This document shows positions 55,191 to 64,000 of a stretch of 64,000 bases of DNA, piece after piece. The position numbers and the translations under genes were made by a program. The stretch comes from Leucobacter chromiisoli (lineage in GTDB: Bacteria > Actinomycetota > Actinomycetes > Actinomycetales > Microbacteriaceae): NCBI RefSeq assembly GCF_016522505.1, contig NZ_JAEHOH010000011.1:62001-126000 (forward strand), written 5' to 3'. Within the stretch, counting starts at the first letter, position 1; every line of letters begins with the position of its first letter. The notes beneath the pieces are model-generated. The model was not told where the DNA came from. It searched no databases and saw only the letters and a program-made list of their open reading frames with translations.

Positions 55191-56873
55191 TCACACCGCG
55201 CGGTGGGCGTGGTAATAGGCGAGCAGCGCCCGGGTGGAGGGGTCCTGGGCCTCGGCTGCCGCCTCGTCGCCCTCGACGGCGGGGGCGATCTGCAGCGCCA
55301 GCTGCTTCCCGAGCTCGACGCCCCACTGGTCGAAGGAGTTGACGCCCCACACGGCGCCCTGCGTGAAGGTGATGTGCTCGTAGAGGGCGATCAGCTGTCC
55401 GAGCACCGCGGGCGTCAACGACGGCGCGAAGATCGAGGTGGTCGGCCGGTTCCCCGCGAAGGTGCGCGCGGCGACGAGCGGTCCGGTGGTGCCCTCCGCC
55501 TCCACCTCGGCGGCGGTCTTGCCGAAGGCCAGCGCCTTGGTCTGGGCGAGGAAATTCGCGAGGAACAGCCCGTGCACGTCGCGATCGCCGTCCCGCAGGG
55601 GGTAGGCGGGGTTCGCGAATGCGATGAAGTCGGCGGGGATCAGCCGGGTGCCCTGGTGGATCAGCTGGTAGAACGCGTGCTGGCCGTTCGTGCCGGGCTC
55701 GCCCCAGAAGACCTCGCCGGTGTCCGTGCTGACCGGCGCCCCGTCCCACCGCACCGATTTCCCGTTGGACTCCATGGTCAGCTGCTGCAGATAGGCCGGG
55801 AAACGGTGCAGCTGCTGCGCGTACGGCAGCACGGCGTGCGACTGCGCACCGAGGAAGTTCACGTACCAGACGTTGAGGAGACCCATCATCACCGGCACGT
55901 TGCGCTCGAGCGGCTCGGTGCGCACGTGCTCGTCGACGGCGTGGAAGCCGGCGAGCATCTCGCGGAACCGCTCGGGGCCGAGGGTGATCGCGAGCGGCAG
56001 CCCGATGGCCGAGTCGACCGAGTAGCGTCCGCCCACCCAATCCCAGAACCCGAAGGCGTTGTCGGGGTCGATCCCGAACTCCGCGACCCGGTCGAGGGCC
56101 GTCGAGACGGCGACGAAGTGGTGGGCGACGGCACCCGTGCGGCTCGCGTCGTCCTGGCCGATCGCACCGGCCGCTGCGAGCCCCTCCCAGAGCCAGGCCC
56201 GGGCGAGGCGGGCGTTGGTGAGCGTCTCGAGAGTGGTGAAGGTCTTGGAGGCCACGATGAACAGCGTGGTCGCGGGATCGAGGTCCGCGGTCTTCTGGGC
56301 GAGATCGGTCGGATCGATGTTCGAGACGAAGCGGGCTTCGATGCCGGCGTCCGCGTAGGGTGCGAGCGCCTCGGAGACCATGACCGGGCCGAGGTCGGAG
56401 CCGCCGATGCCGATGTTCACGACGTGCGTGACGCGCTTGCCGGTGACGCCGAGCCACTCGCCGGAGCGGACGCGCTCCGCGAAGGCGGAGAGCGACTCGA
56501 GCACCGACTGCACGTCGGCGTCGACCTGCTGGCCGTCGACGACCAGGGCCGGCGAAGCCCCGGCGGGTCGCCGCAGCGCCGTGTGCAGCACGGCGCGATC
56601 CTCGGTCGTGTTGATGTGCTCGCCCGCGAGCATCGCCGCGTAGCGCTCGGCGACCCCCGTCTGCTCGGCCAGACGCACGAGAGCCGACGCGATCTCGTCG
56701 GTGACCAGGTTCTTCGACAGGTCGACGTGCAGATCGGCGAGCGGGAGCGCGAATCGCTCGGCCCGATCCGGATCCTCGGCGAACCAGGAGCGCAGATCTG
56801 GCGCGAACGTCTCTCGGAGCGCGGAGAGCTCGGCCCAGGCCGAGGTAGCTGTGGGATCGATCGAAGCGGTCAT
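55191..56873 (-). CDS. pgi: Glucose-6-phosphate isomerase
   Basis: Pgi interconverts glucose-6- and fructose-6-phosphate. I chose ATG 56873 ([16 protein letters not shown]). The 560-residue product has [29 protein letters not shown] and the C-terminal signature [13 protein letters not shown]. It follows dnaE by 48 bp. Confidence 0.97.
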   Translation of the reverse strand: MTASIDPTATSAWAELSALRETFAPDLRSWFAEDPDRAERFALPLADLHVDLSKNLVTDEIASALVRLAEQTGVAERYAAMLAGEHINTTEDRAVLHTALRRPAGASPALVVDGQQVDADVQSVLESLSAFAERVRSGEWLGVTGKRVTHVVNIGIGGSDLGPVMVSEALAPYADAGIEARFVSNIDPTDLAQKTADLDPATTLFIVASKTFTTLETLTNARLARAWLWEGLAAAGAIGQDDASRTGAVAHHFVAVSTALDRVAEFGIDPDNAFGFWDWVGGRYSVDSAIGLPLAITLGPERFREMLAGFHAVDEHVRTEPLERNVPVMMGLLNVWYVNFLGAQSHAVLPYAQQLHRFPAYLQQLTMESNGKSVRWDGAPVSTDTGEVFWGEPGTNGQHAFYQLIHQGTRLIPADFIAFANPAYPLRDGDRDVHGLFLANFLAQTKALAFGKTAAEVEAEGTTGPLVAARTFAGNRPTTSIFAPSLTPAVLGQLIALYEHITFTQGAVWGVNSFDQWGVELGKQLALQIAPAVEGDEAAAEAQDPSTRALLAYYHAHRAV

Positions 56874-56921
56874 GCCTCCCAGAGTAGACCGAGCGCGTCG
56901 TCCGCACACCGGCGCCGCGCC

Positions 56922-59900
56922 TCAGCCGGTGAGGCAGCGGGGGCCGAGCAGTCCCTTGAGCTCACCGTAGAGGTCGGCGGTCACGCGCACCGGGAAGGGC
57001 AGCTCGAACACGCGAACCCCCAGCTGGGTGATCAGGTGCAGTCGCACCTCGCTCTCGCCGCGGTGGCGTCGCAGAGTCTCCTTGAGGTCCTCCATCAGGG
57101 GTTCCGTCGCCCGGTGGTCCGCGAGCGAGATCGTCAGCGTCGCCGCGTCGTCCTGCACCGCGGCGTCGATCGGCTTCACCCCGTAGGCGTGCATCGACAT
57201 GCCGTCGTCTCGGGCGTTCATCTTGCCCCGCAGCGCCACGATCGTGTCGGGCTGGAGCATGCTGCCGAACTCCTGGTACGTCTTGCCCATGAAGAGCGCC
57301 TGGATCTCGCCCGTGAAGTCCTCGATCGAGACCATGCCGTAGAGGTTGCCCGACTTCGCGGTGCGGTGCTGCACGCTCGTGAGCAGCCCCGCGATGGTGA
57401 CGATCTCGCCGTCGTAGTTCGCATCGGGGTTCGTCACCTGCTCGACCGTGACCGAGGCCTCCTTCGCGAGCGCCGTCTCCAGTCCGCGCAGCGGGTGGTC
57501 GGAGACGTAGAGGCCCAGCATCTCGCGCTCGAAGGCGAGCTTGTCCTTCTTCGTCCACTCGGGGCGCTCGGGCACGCGCGAGACCGCGTCGGAGGATGCC
57601 CCCGTGTCCTCGGCCGCGGCGGCGAAGAGCGAGTCGAAGTCGAATCCGACGTTGCCGTTCTCGGCGTCGCGCTTGTCCTTCACCGCGCTCTCGACCGCCG
57701 ACTCGTGGATCTCGACGAGCGCCCGGCGGGTCGATCCCATCGTGTCGAACGCGCCGGCCTTGATGAGCGACTCGATGGTGCGCTTGTTGAGCACCTGCAT
57801 GGGCACGTGCTTCAGGAACTCGTGGAAGGTCTCGAAGTCGCCCTCGCGCTCGCGCGCCTGGCGGATCCCCTCGACGACGTGCGCGCCGACGTTGCGCACG
57901 GCGCCGAGGCCGAAGCGGATGTCCTCGCCGGTCGCGGCGAAGTTGACGAACGACTCGTTGACGTCGGGCGGCAGTACCCTGATGCCCATGCGGCGGCACT
58001 CGTTGAGGTAGAGCGCGAGCTTGTCCTTCGAGTCGCCGACGCTCGTGAGCAGCGCGGCCATGTACTCGGCGGGATAGTGGGCCTTGAGGTAGGCCGTCCA
58101 GAAGCTGACGACGCCGTAGGCCGCGGAGTGCGCCTTGTTGAACGCGTAGTCGGAGAACGGCAGCAGGATGTCCCACAGGGCCTTGATCGCGGCCTCCGAG
58201 TAGCCGCGCTCCTTCATGCCTCCGGAGAAGCCCTCGTACTGCTTGTCGAGCTCCGACTTCTTCTTCTTGCCCATGGCCCGGCGCAGGATGTCGGCCTGTC
58301 CGAGCGAGAACCCGGCCACCTTCTGCGCGATCGACATCACCTGCTCCTGGTAGATGATGAGGCCGTAGGTCGTGTCGAGGATGTCGCGCAGCGGTTCCTC
58401 GAGCTCGGGATGGATCGGGGTGATCTGCTGCAGGCCGTTCTTGCGCAGCGCGTAGTTGGTGTGCGAGTCGGCGCCCATGGGCCCCGGCCGGTAGAGCGCC
58501 AGCACGGCCGAGATGTCCTCGAAGTTGTCGGGCTTCATGAGGCGCAGCAGGCCGCGCATGGGGCCGCCGTCGAGCTGGAACACGCCGAGCGTGTCTCCTC
58601 TCGCCAGCAGCTCGTACGATGCGGCGTCGTCGAGGGCGAGCGTCTCGAGATCCAGCTCCTCGCCGCGGTTCAGCTTGATGTTCTCCAGCGCGTCGGAGAT
58701 GATCGTGAGGTTGCGGAGGCCGAGGAAGTCCATCTTGATCAGCCCCAGGCCCTCGCAGGTCGGGTAGTCGAACTGCGTGACGATCTGGCCGTCCTGCTCG
58801 CGCTTCTGCAGCGGGATGATGTCGATGAGGGGATCGCTCGACATGATCACGCCCGCCGCGTGCACGCCCCACTGGCGTTTCAGCCCCTCGAGGCCCAGCG
58901 CCGTGTCGTAGACGCGCTTCGCGTCGGGATCCTCCTGCAGCACGGCGCGGAACTCGGCCGCCTCCTTGTACCGCGGGTGCTGCGGGTCGGTGATCCCGGA
59001 CAGCGGGATGTCCTTCGCCATGACCGCCGGCGGCATCGCCTTCGTCAGCTTCTCGCCCATGCCGAACGGGAAGCCCAGCACGCGCGAGGCGTCCTTGAGC
59101 GCCTGCTTCGACTTGATCGTGCCGTAGGTGACGATCTGCGCCACGCGCTCGTCCCCGTACTTCTCGGTCACGTACTTGATGACCTCGCCGCGGCGGCGAT
59201 CATCGAAGTCGACGTCGAAGTCGGGCATCGAGACGCGGTCGGGGTTCAGGAAGCGCTCGAAGATGAGCCCGTGCTGCAGCGGGTCCAGGTCGGTGATCCT
59301 CATCGCGTAGGCGACCATCGAGCCCGCGCCCGAGCCCCGGCCGGGGCCCACGCGGATCCCGTTGTCCTTCGACCAGTTGATGAAATCGGCGACGACGAGG
59401 AAGTAGCCCGGGAACCCCATCTGGGTGATGACGCCGATCTCGTACTCGGCCTGCTTGCGCACGTCGTCGGGAATGCCGTTCGGGTAGCGGTAGTGCAGGC
59501 CCCGCTCGACCTCCTTCACGAACCAGCTGTCCTCGGTCTCGCCCTCGGGGACCGGGTAGCGGGGCATATAGTTGGCGGAGGTGTTGAACTCGACGCTGCA
59601 GCGCTCCGCGATGAGCAGGGTGTTGTCGCAGGCGTCGGGGTGGTCGCGGAAGAGGTGCCGCATCTCGGCGGCGGTCTTCAGGTAGTAGCCGGATCCGTTG
59701 AACTGGAAGCGGTTCGGATCGTCGAGCCGGGATCCCGACTGCACGCAGAGCAGCGCCGAGTGCGCCTCGGCGTCGGCCTCGTGGACGTAGTGCAGGTCGT
59801 TCGTCGCGACGAGCGGGATCGAGAGCTCCTTCGCGATCCTCAGGAGGTCGCCCTGCACCCGGCGCTCGATGTCGAGGCCGTGATCCATGAGCTCGCAGAA

Positions 59901-60458
59901 GAAGTTCTCCTTGCCGAAGATGTCCTGGAACTCGGCCGCGGCCTTGACCGCCTCGTCGTACTGGCCGAGGCGCAGACGCGTCTGGATCTCGCCCGACGGG
60001 CAGCCCGTCGTCGCGATGATGCCCTTGCCGTAGGTCTGCAGGAGCTCGCGGTCCATGCGCGGCTTGAAGTAGTACCCCTCCATGGACGAGTAGCTCGACA
60101 GCCGGAAGAGGTTGTGCATGCCCTCCGTCGTCTCGGAGAGCATCGTCATGTGGGTGTACGCGCCGGCGCCCGAGACGTCGTCGCCGGCACCGTCGCCCCA
60201 CTTCACGCGGGTGCGGTCCGAGCGATGCGTGCCCGGGGTCAGGTACGCCTCGATCCCGATGATCGGGTTCAACCCGCGATCCCGAGCCTGCTTCCAGAAG
60301 TCGAACGCGCCGAACGTGTTGCCGTGGTCGGTGACGGCGATCGCTGGCATGCCCTGCTCGACCACCGCGTCCATCAGCCCGCCCACGCGGGCCGCGCCGT
60401 CGAGCATCGAGTACTCGCTGTGCGTGTGCAGATGTACGAAGCTGTCCGTGCCGCCCAT
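56922..60458 (-). CDS. dnaE: DNA polymerase III alpha subunit
   Basis: DnaE is the replicative polymerase. I chose ATG 60458 (MGGTDSFVHLHTHSEY) with GGGAG upstream; an ATG at 60518 would add 20 residues. The 1178-residue product begins with a PHP domain (HLHTHSEYSMLDG, VTDHGNTFGAF), which in actinobacterial DnaE can proofread. The polymerase core has PDFDVDFDDRRRGEV, with the catalytic acids, then a helix-hairpin-helix and OB-fold tail. The length is typical of DnaE1. Confidence 0.97.
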   Translation of the reverse strand: MGGTDSFVHLHTHSEYSMLDGAARVGGLMDAVVEQGMPAIAVTDHGNTFGAFDFWKQARDRGLNPIIGIEAYLTPGTHRSDRTRVKWGDGAGDDVSGAGAYTHMTMLSETTEGMHNLFRLSSYSSMEGYYFKPRMDRELLQTYGKGIIATTGCPSGEIQTRLRLGQYDEAVKAAAEFQDIFGKENFFCELMDHGLDIERRVQGDLLRIAKELSIPLVATNDLHYVHEADAEAHSALLCVQSGSRLDDPNRFQFNGSGYYLKTAAEMRHLFRDHPDACDNTLLIAERCSVEFNTSANYMPRYPVPEGETEDSWFVKEVERGLHYRYPNGIPDDVRKQAEYEIGVITQMGFPGYFLVVADFINWSKDNGIRVGPGRGSGAGSMVAYAMRITDLDPLQHGLIFERFLNPDRVSMPDFDVDFDDRRRGEVIKYVTEKYGDERVAQIVTYGTIKSKQALKDASRVLGFPFGMGEKLTKAMPPAVMAKDIPLSGITDPQHPRYKEAAEFRAVLQEDPDAKRVYDTALGLEGLKRQWGVHAAGVIMSSDPLIDIIPLQKREQDGQIVTQFDYPTCEGLGLIKMDFLGLRNLTIISDALENIKLNRGEELDLETLALDDAASYELLARGDTLGVFQLDGGPMRGLLRLMKPDNFEDISAVLALYRPGPMGADSHTNYALRKNGLQQITPIHPELEEPLRDILDTTYGLIIYQEQVMSIAQKVAGFSLGQADILRRAMGKKKKSELDKQYEGFSGGMKERGYSEAAIKALWDILLPFSDYAFNKAHSAAYGVVSFWTAYLKAHYPAEYMAALLTSVGDSKDKLALYLNECRRMGIRVLPPDVNESFVNFAATGEDIRFGLGAVRNVGAHVVEGIRQAREREGDFETFHEFLKHVPMQVLNKRTIESLIKAGAFDTMGSTRRALVEIHESAVESAVKDKRDAENGNVGFDFDSLFAAAAEDTGASSDAVSRVPERPEWTKKDKLAFEREMLGLYVSDHPLRGLETALAKEASVTVEQVTNPDANYDGEIVTIAGLLTSVQHRTAKSGNLYGMVSIEDFTGEIQALFMGKTYQEFGSMLQPDTIVALRGKMNARDDGMSMHAYGVKPIDAAVQDDAATLTISLADHRATEPLMEDLKETLRRHRGESEVRLHLITQLGVRVFELPFPVRVTADLYGELKGLLGPRCLTG

Positions 60459-60590
60459 GCATGCTCCCTGCTCGCGGTGATCCGAGGCCCCGACCAGGGT
60501 ACCGCGCCCCGCTGACATCGGGTCGGGATCGGGGACCGGGATCCCGCTTCCCGGGCGCGTCCACCGATCCGCCCACCGTTCCCGGCCCGT

Positions 60591-60947
60591 CTACCGACCC
60601 AGCCGCTCCGCGCAGGGCACGCAGTGCTCGGCGAAGGGCCGCGCCTCGAGGCGGGCCTCCGGGATCGGCCGTCCGCAGGCGGCGCAGCGGCCGTACTCCC
60701 CCGCCTCCCATCGGTGCAGCGCGCCCTCCGCTCGCTGCAGTTCCGCGCGAGCGCGGCCGACCAGGCCGGCGAGCCGCGACCACTCGGACGAGAGGGTCAC
60801 GCCCTCGGGGTCGTGCTCGTCGTCGTCGTTCTCGCTCCGGCGAGCCCTGGTCAGCGCATCGAGGGCTTCGGCAACGGTCTCGAGCCGCTCCGCGGCGCGC
60901 TCGCGCAGCTCCAGCAGCAGCGTGCGCAGGGGTTCGTCCGAGGGCAT
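60591..60947 (-). CDS. DksA/TraR-family zinc-finger protein
   Basis: The 118-residue product is helical (about 1-75) and ends in a C4 zinc finger CAACGRPIPEARLEARPFAE followed by HCVPC. The fold matches DksA/TraR proteins, which bind RNA polymerase or act in unknown ways in actinobacteria. There is no DxxDxA-type tip that I can see, so polymerase action is uncertain. 100 bp separate it from the RluD-family gene. Confidence 0.88.
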   Translation of the reverse strand: MPSDEPLRTLLLELRERAAERLETVAEALDALTRARRSENDDDEHDPEGVTLSSEWSRLAGLVGRARAELQRAEGALHRWEAGEYGRCAACGRPIPEARLEARPFAEHCVPCAERLGR

Positions 60948-61047
60948 GCCCTCACCCTACCGAGGCGGCGCTCCGGACGGGGGCGCTCGCCCGGCCACCG
61001 ACGGGGGCGCCGCGAGGAGGGAGCGGCATCGCCGAACGGAGCGCCGG

Positions 61048-61965
61048 CTACCCCTCGAGCACGTCGAGGGCGTGCTGCAGGTCGGCCGGGTAGACGCTCT
61101 CGAACTCGACCGGCTCCCCCGTCGCGGGATGCCGGAAGCCGAGCCGCATCGCGTGCAGCCACTGGCGCGTCAGCCCGAGACGCTCCGACAGCGTCGGGTC
61201 GGCGCCGTACATCCCGTCGCCCACGCACGGGTGGCGCTGGGCGGCCATGTGCACGCGGATCTGGTGGGTGCGGCCGGTCTCGAGCCGCACCTCGAGCAGC
61301 GTCGCGTAGGGGAACGCCTCGAGCGTGTCGTAGTGGGTCACCGAGGGCTTGCCGTCGCGCGTGACCGCGAACTTCCACTCGTGGCCGGGGTGCCGACCGA
61401 TCGGCCCCTCGATGGTTCCCGAGAAGGGATCCGGATGCCCCTGCACCACCGTGTGGTAGATCTTGTCGACCTCGCGCTCCTTGAAGGCCCGCTTCAGCTC
61501 GCGGTACGCGTGCTCGCTCTTCGCGACCACCATGAGGCCGCTCGTGCCCGCGTCGAGGCGGTGCACCACGCCCTGCCGCTCGGCGGGACCGGAGGTCGCG
61601 ATCCGGTACCCGGCCCCCGCGAGAGCGCCGAGCACGGTCGGCCCCTGCCAGCCGAGCGACGGGTGCGCGGCGACGCCGGCGGGCTTGTCGACCACGACGA
61701 GGTCGTCGTCGTCGTGGACGATCCCGAGCTCGGGCAGATCGACCGGAACCACCTCGGGCCCCGTCTTCTCCTCCCAGCTCACCTCGAGCCAGCCGCCGGC
61801 GCTCAGCCGGTCCGACTTGCCGAGCGCGCGCCCGTCGAGCGACACGCCGCCCCCCTGCGCGATCTCGGCCGCGAAACTGCGCGAGAAGCCGAGCATCTTC
61901 GCGAGCGCGGCGTCCACCCGCTCACCGACCAGGCCGTCGGGCACGGGCAGGCTGCGGTGCTCCAT
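61048..61965 (-). CDS. RluD-family pseudouridine synthase
   Basis: The enzyme makes pseudouridine in rRNA. The 305-residue product has an N-terminal S4 domain (about 12-70) and the catalytic [20 protein letters not shown] with the active-site aspartate, then [19 protein letters not shown]. Its start overlaps the lspA stop (TGATG), giving coupled translation. The exact target base is not certain. Confidence 0.94.
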   Translation of the reverse strand: MEHRSLPVPDGLVGERVDAALAKMLGFSRSFAAEIAQGGGVSLDGRALGKSDRLSAGGWLEVSWEEKTGPEVVPVDLPELGIVHDDDDLVVVDKPAGVAAHPSLGWQGPTVLGALAGAGYRIATSGPAERQGVVHRLDAGTSGLMVVAKSEHAYRELKRAFKEREVDKIYHTVVQGHPDPFSGTIEGPIGRHPGHEWKFAVTRDGKPSVTHYDTLEAFPYATLLEVRLETGRTHQIRVHMAAQRHPCVGDGMYGADPTLSERLGLTRQWLHAMRLGFRHPATGEPVEFESVYPADLQHALDVLEG

Positions 61966-62696
61966 CAGCGATCCCCCGTCGATGCGCGCGGTTCGGGATC
62001 GGCGTCCGGTTCGGGATCGGATCCGGAACCGAGCCCGTCATCGCCCGCACGGCCCTCACGATCGGCGCGCGGTTCGGGATCGGCGCCCGGTTCCTCGCCG
62101 GTCTCCTCCTCTATCGCCTCCTCCATCGCGCGCCGCTCGGCCCGGGTGAGGCGCGGCGACCCGTCGGACGGCACGCCGAGCAGCGTGATCAGCACGAAGA
62201 GGCACATGCCGCCGACGATGCCGATGTCGGCGATGTTGTAGATGGCGGGGGTGAATCCGAGCCACATCCACGGCGTCAGGATGAAGTCGATGACGTGCCC
62301 CTCGGGGAAGCCCGGCGCGCGCGTCAGCCGATCGGTGAGGTTGCCGAGCACACCGCCGAGCAGCAGCCCGAGGAAGACGGCCCACGGCACCGAGCGCAGC
62401 CTGCGGATCTGCCACAGGATCACCCCGACGACGACGGTGGCGAGGATCGTGAAGATCCAGGTCGAGCCGCTCGCCATGGAGAAGGCGGCGCCGGGGTTCC
62501 TGACGAAGTGCCACTGCAGGACCTCGCCGAGCACCGGCACCGAGCGTCCCTCGGGGAGGTTCTCGACGACCCAGTTCTTCGACAGCTGGTCGGCTGCGTA
62601 CACGACGATCGCGACGCCGACCAGGAGCACAGGCACCAGGAGGCGTCGCGACGTCGAGGGTGTGGCGCCCCGCGCCACGACGGGTGCGTCGTTCAC
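61965..62696 (-). CDS. lspA: Lipoprotein signal peptidase
   Basis: LspA removes the signal peptide after Lgt acts. The 243-residue product starts at GTG 62696 and has four membrane segments. The catalytic aspartates are in [10 protein letters not shown] and [16 protein letters not shown] is the family signature. The tail after VLITLLG is a long acidic extension with repeat-like EPDADPEPR runs. Confidence 0.96.
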   Translation of the reverse strand: MNDAPVVARGATPSTSRRLLVPVLLVGVAIVVYAADQLSKNWVVENLPEGRSVPVLGEVLQWHFVRNPGAAFSMASGSTWIFTILATVVVGVILWQIRRLRSVPWAVFLGLLLGGVLGNLTDRLTRAPGFPEGHVIDFILTPWMWLGFTPAIYNIADIGIVGGMCLFVLITLLGVPSDGSPRLTRAERRAMEEAIEEETGEEPGADPEPRADREGRAGDDGLGSGSDPEPDADPEPRASTGDR

Positions 62697-62705
62697 GCTC
62701 CCGGG

Positions 62706-63347
62706 TTACTGCAGGCCCTCGGGCGCACCGTTGGGCTCGGGCGATCCGTCCAGGCCTCGCAGCTGGGACTCGATGTAGGAGCGCAGGGTCGAACGGTACT
62801 CGCCCTCGAACTCGCGCAGCTCGCGGATCTTGCTGCGCAGGTCGATGCGCTCCTCGCCGAGGATCCGGAGCTCCTCCGCGCGCTGCTTCTGCGCCTCCTC
62901 GACCAGCTGCTTCGCGGTGCCCTCGGCATCCTGGATGAGCCGATCGCGCTTCGCCTCGCCCTCCTGCACGTGCTTGTCGTGCAGTTCGAGGGCGAGCTGC
63001 AGCATGGCGCTGGACTTGATCGCGTCGCCCTGATTCTGCGACATCGTGGTCTCGGCGACGGGGGCGGCCGGCTTCGGCGCGTCCACGACGATGGTGCGCT
63101 CGGCGGCGCTCTCCGACTCGGCGGGGACCGCGGCGCCCGCACCCGAAGCCGCCTTCGCCTCGGCCGCCTCGAGCTTGGCGGTGAGCTCCTCGATCTGCGA
63201 GCGCAGCTCTTCCTTCTCCTGCTCGTGCTGGCGCAACTCCTCGACGATCGTGTCCAGGAAGTCGTCGACCTGATCCAGGTCGTAGCCGTCGCGGAATTTG
63301 GTGATCGTGAACTTCTGATTCACGACGTCTTCAGGTGTCAGGGCCAT
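62706..63347 (-). CDS. divIVA: DivIVA-family polar growth protein (Wag31-like)
   Basis: DivIVA binds curved membrane at poles and directs growth or division. The 213-residue product begins with the membrane-binding domain MALTPEDVVNQKFTITKFRD. A long coiled coil follows (about 40-70 and 110-190). It lies 10 bp before lspA and 98 bp after yggT, in the usual dcw-cluster tail order. Confidence 0.95.
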   Translation of the reverse strand: MALTPEDVVNQKFTITKFRDGYDLDQVDDFLDTIVEELRQHEQEKEELRSQIEELTAKLEAAEAKAASGAGAAVPAESESAAERTIVVDAPKPAAPVAETTMSQNQGDAIKSSAMLQLALELHDKHVQEGEAKRDRLIQDAEGTAKQLVEEAQKQRAEELRILGEERIDLRSKIRELREFEGEYRSTLRSYIESQLRGLDGSPEPNGAPEGLQ

Positions 63348-63445
63348 TCGTGAGTCTCTTTCGCTTCGGGACCACTGACGTGGTCATGGTCAACGCTAGC
63401 AAACATTGCGGGGAACGCGCCTCCCGGATGTCCAGCTGTCCGCCG

Positions 63446-63745
63446 CTAGCGGATCAGGACGCCGAGCAGCCCGGAGACGATGATGCAGCTGATCAGGGTG
63501 AGCGGCCACCCCAGGTCGAGGGCGATCTGGCCGATCCGGATCGGAGGCAGGATCCTCCGGAACATGCGGATGGGCGGGTCGGTGACGGTGTACACAGCCT
63601 CGACCAGCACGAGCAGCGGACCGGTCGGTCTGAACCTGCGGTTCAGGACACGGATCCAGTCGAGGACGAACCGCCCCCACAGGATGAAGATGTAGATCTG
63701 GAGGAGGAGTCGCAGGATGATCGCGACGAGTGCGAGGAACCCCAC
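63446..63745 (-). CDS. yggT: YggT-family membrane protein
   Basis: The 99-residue product has two hydrophobic segments (about 2-20 and 75-97) and the conserved WGRFVLDWIRVLNRRF and DPPIRMFRRILPPIRIG. It is the usual neighbour of sepF and divIVA. Its role may be in division or osmotic response. It follows sepF by 3 bp. Confidence 0.93.
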   Translation of the reverse strand: MGFLALVAIILRLLLQIYIFILWGRFVLDWIRVLNRRFRPTGPLLVLVEAVYTVTDPPIRMFRRILPPIRIGQIALDLGWPLTLISCIIVSGLLGVLIR

Positions 63746-63748
63746 CGG

Positions 63749-64000
63749 CTACGCGGAGGGACTCACGAAGAAGGAGCCGCTCTCGTTCTTCTGCTGCTCC
63801 TCGCCGCTCACCGCGATGTTCTCGGGCGAGAGCAGGAAGACCTTGCTGGTGACGCGCTCGATGCGGCCGCGCAGGCCCATGGAGAGGCCGCTCGCGAAGT
63901 CGATCAGCCGCTTGGCGTCGGCCTCGTTCATCTGGGAGAGGTTCAGGATGACCGGGACGCCGTCGCGGAAGCTCTCCGCGATGAGGGTGGCGTCGCGGTA
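63749..64000 (-). CDS. sepF: Cell division protein SepF (C-terminal part; 5' end outside the window)
   Basis: SepF links FtsZ to the membrane. The visible 83 residues start [20 protein letters not shown] at the window edge and continue with [20 protein letters not shown] and [16 protein letters not shown], the SepF core. The N-terminal amphipathic helix is beyond the edge. It ends 3 bp before yggT, consistent with the dcw cluster continuing to the right. Confidence 0.94.
   Translation of the reverse strand, partial: YRDATLIAESFRDGVPVILNLSQMNEADAKRLIDFASGLSMGLRGRIERVTSKVFLLSPENIAVSGEEQQKNESGSFFVSPSA

Noticed and set aside
55158-60515. A plus-strand open frame of 1785 codons opposite dnaE and pgi
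   Set aside because: Long antisense frames are expected in high-GC DNA, and dnaE and pgi are certain.

Overview
The window is 64 kb of high-GC actinobacterial chromosome. The gene set and order (proA-proB-obg-rpmA-rplU-rne, metK-priA-fmt-rsmB, a trp operon carrying two small membrane proteins, an ANTAR response regulator, sepF-yggT-divIVA-lspA) and short-leader promoters with TANNNT -10 boxes fit Microbacteriaceae, perhaps a Leucobacter relative. The family is an inference from gene content; no rRNA or marker comparison was possible. Almost all core genes lie on the minus strand.

Layout. (1) 1-3937 is a lower-GC accessory segment abutting the 3' end of tRNA-Ala(GGC). It holds a partial membrane protein gene, a GIY-YIG nuclease-like gene, a triple helix-turn-helix gene apparently split by a one-base frameshift, and a membrane protein ending in a CCCH zinc-finger-like motif. 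(2) 3938-17514 is core: rsfS, nadD, proA, proB, obg, rpmA, rplU, an RNase E/G gene, a VKOR-family gene, coaE and rpsA. (3) 17747-21656 holds polA, a hotdog thioesterase and pdtaR. (4) 21703-27294 is a second accessory zone that begins at tRNA-Leu(CAA). It carries a fossil DnaB-like helicase fragment, a run of small secreted, membrane or stress proteins, a CopB-type ATPase behind a CsoR-like operator, and repeat-rich noncoding DNA. (5) 27295-38797 holds pyk, lgt, the trp genes (trpE to trpA), hisI/F/G/E and rpe, read as one leftward supercluster. (6) 38848-48604 carries a membrane protein, an MFS transporter, rsmB, fmt, a degenerate priA, metK and rpoZ. (7) 48670-64000 carries two acyl-CoA thioesterases, ettA, a lipoprotein, an ssb paralogue, msrA, nadE, pgi, dnaE, a DksA-like gene, an RluD-family gene, lspA, divIVA, yggT and partial sepF.

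Together the core genes cover ribosome assembly and translation (rsfS, obg, L21, L27, S1, fmt, rsmB, ettA), NAD, CoA and S-adenosylmethionine supply, proline, tryptophan and histidine synthesis, DNA replication (polA, dnaE, priA, ssb), lipoprotein processing (lgt, lspA) and polar growth or division (divIVA, sepF). The most unusual material is in the two tRNA-linked segments. Their gene content suggests mobile-element or defence cargo, but no function could be established from sequence alone.
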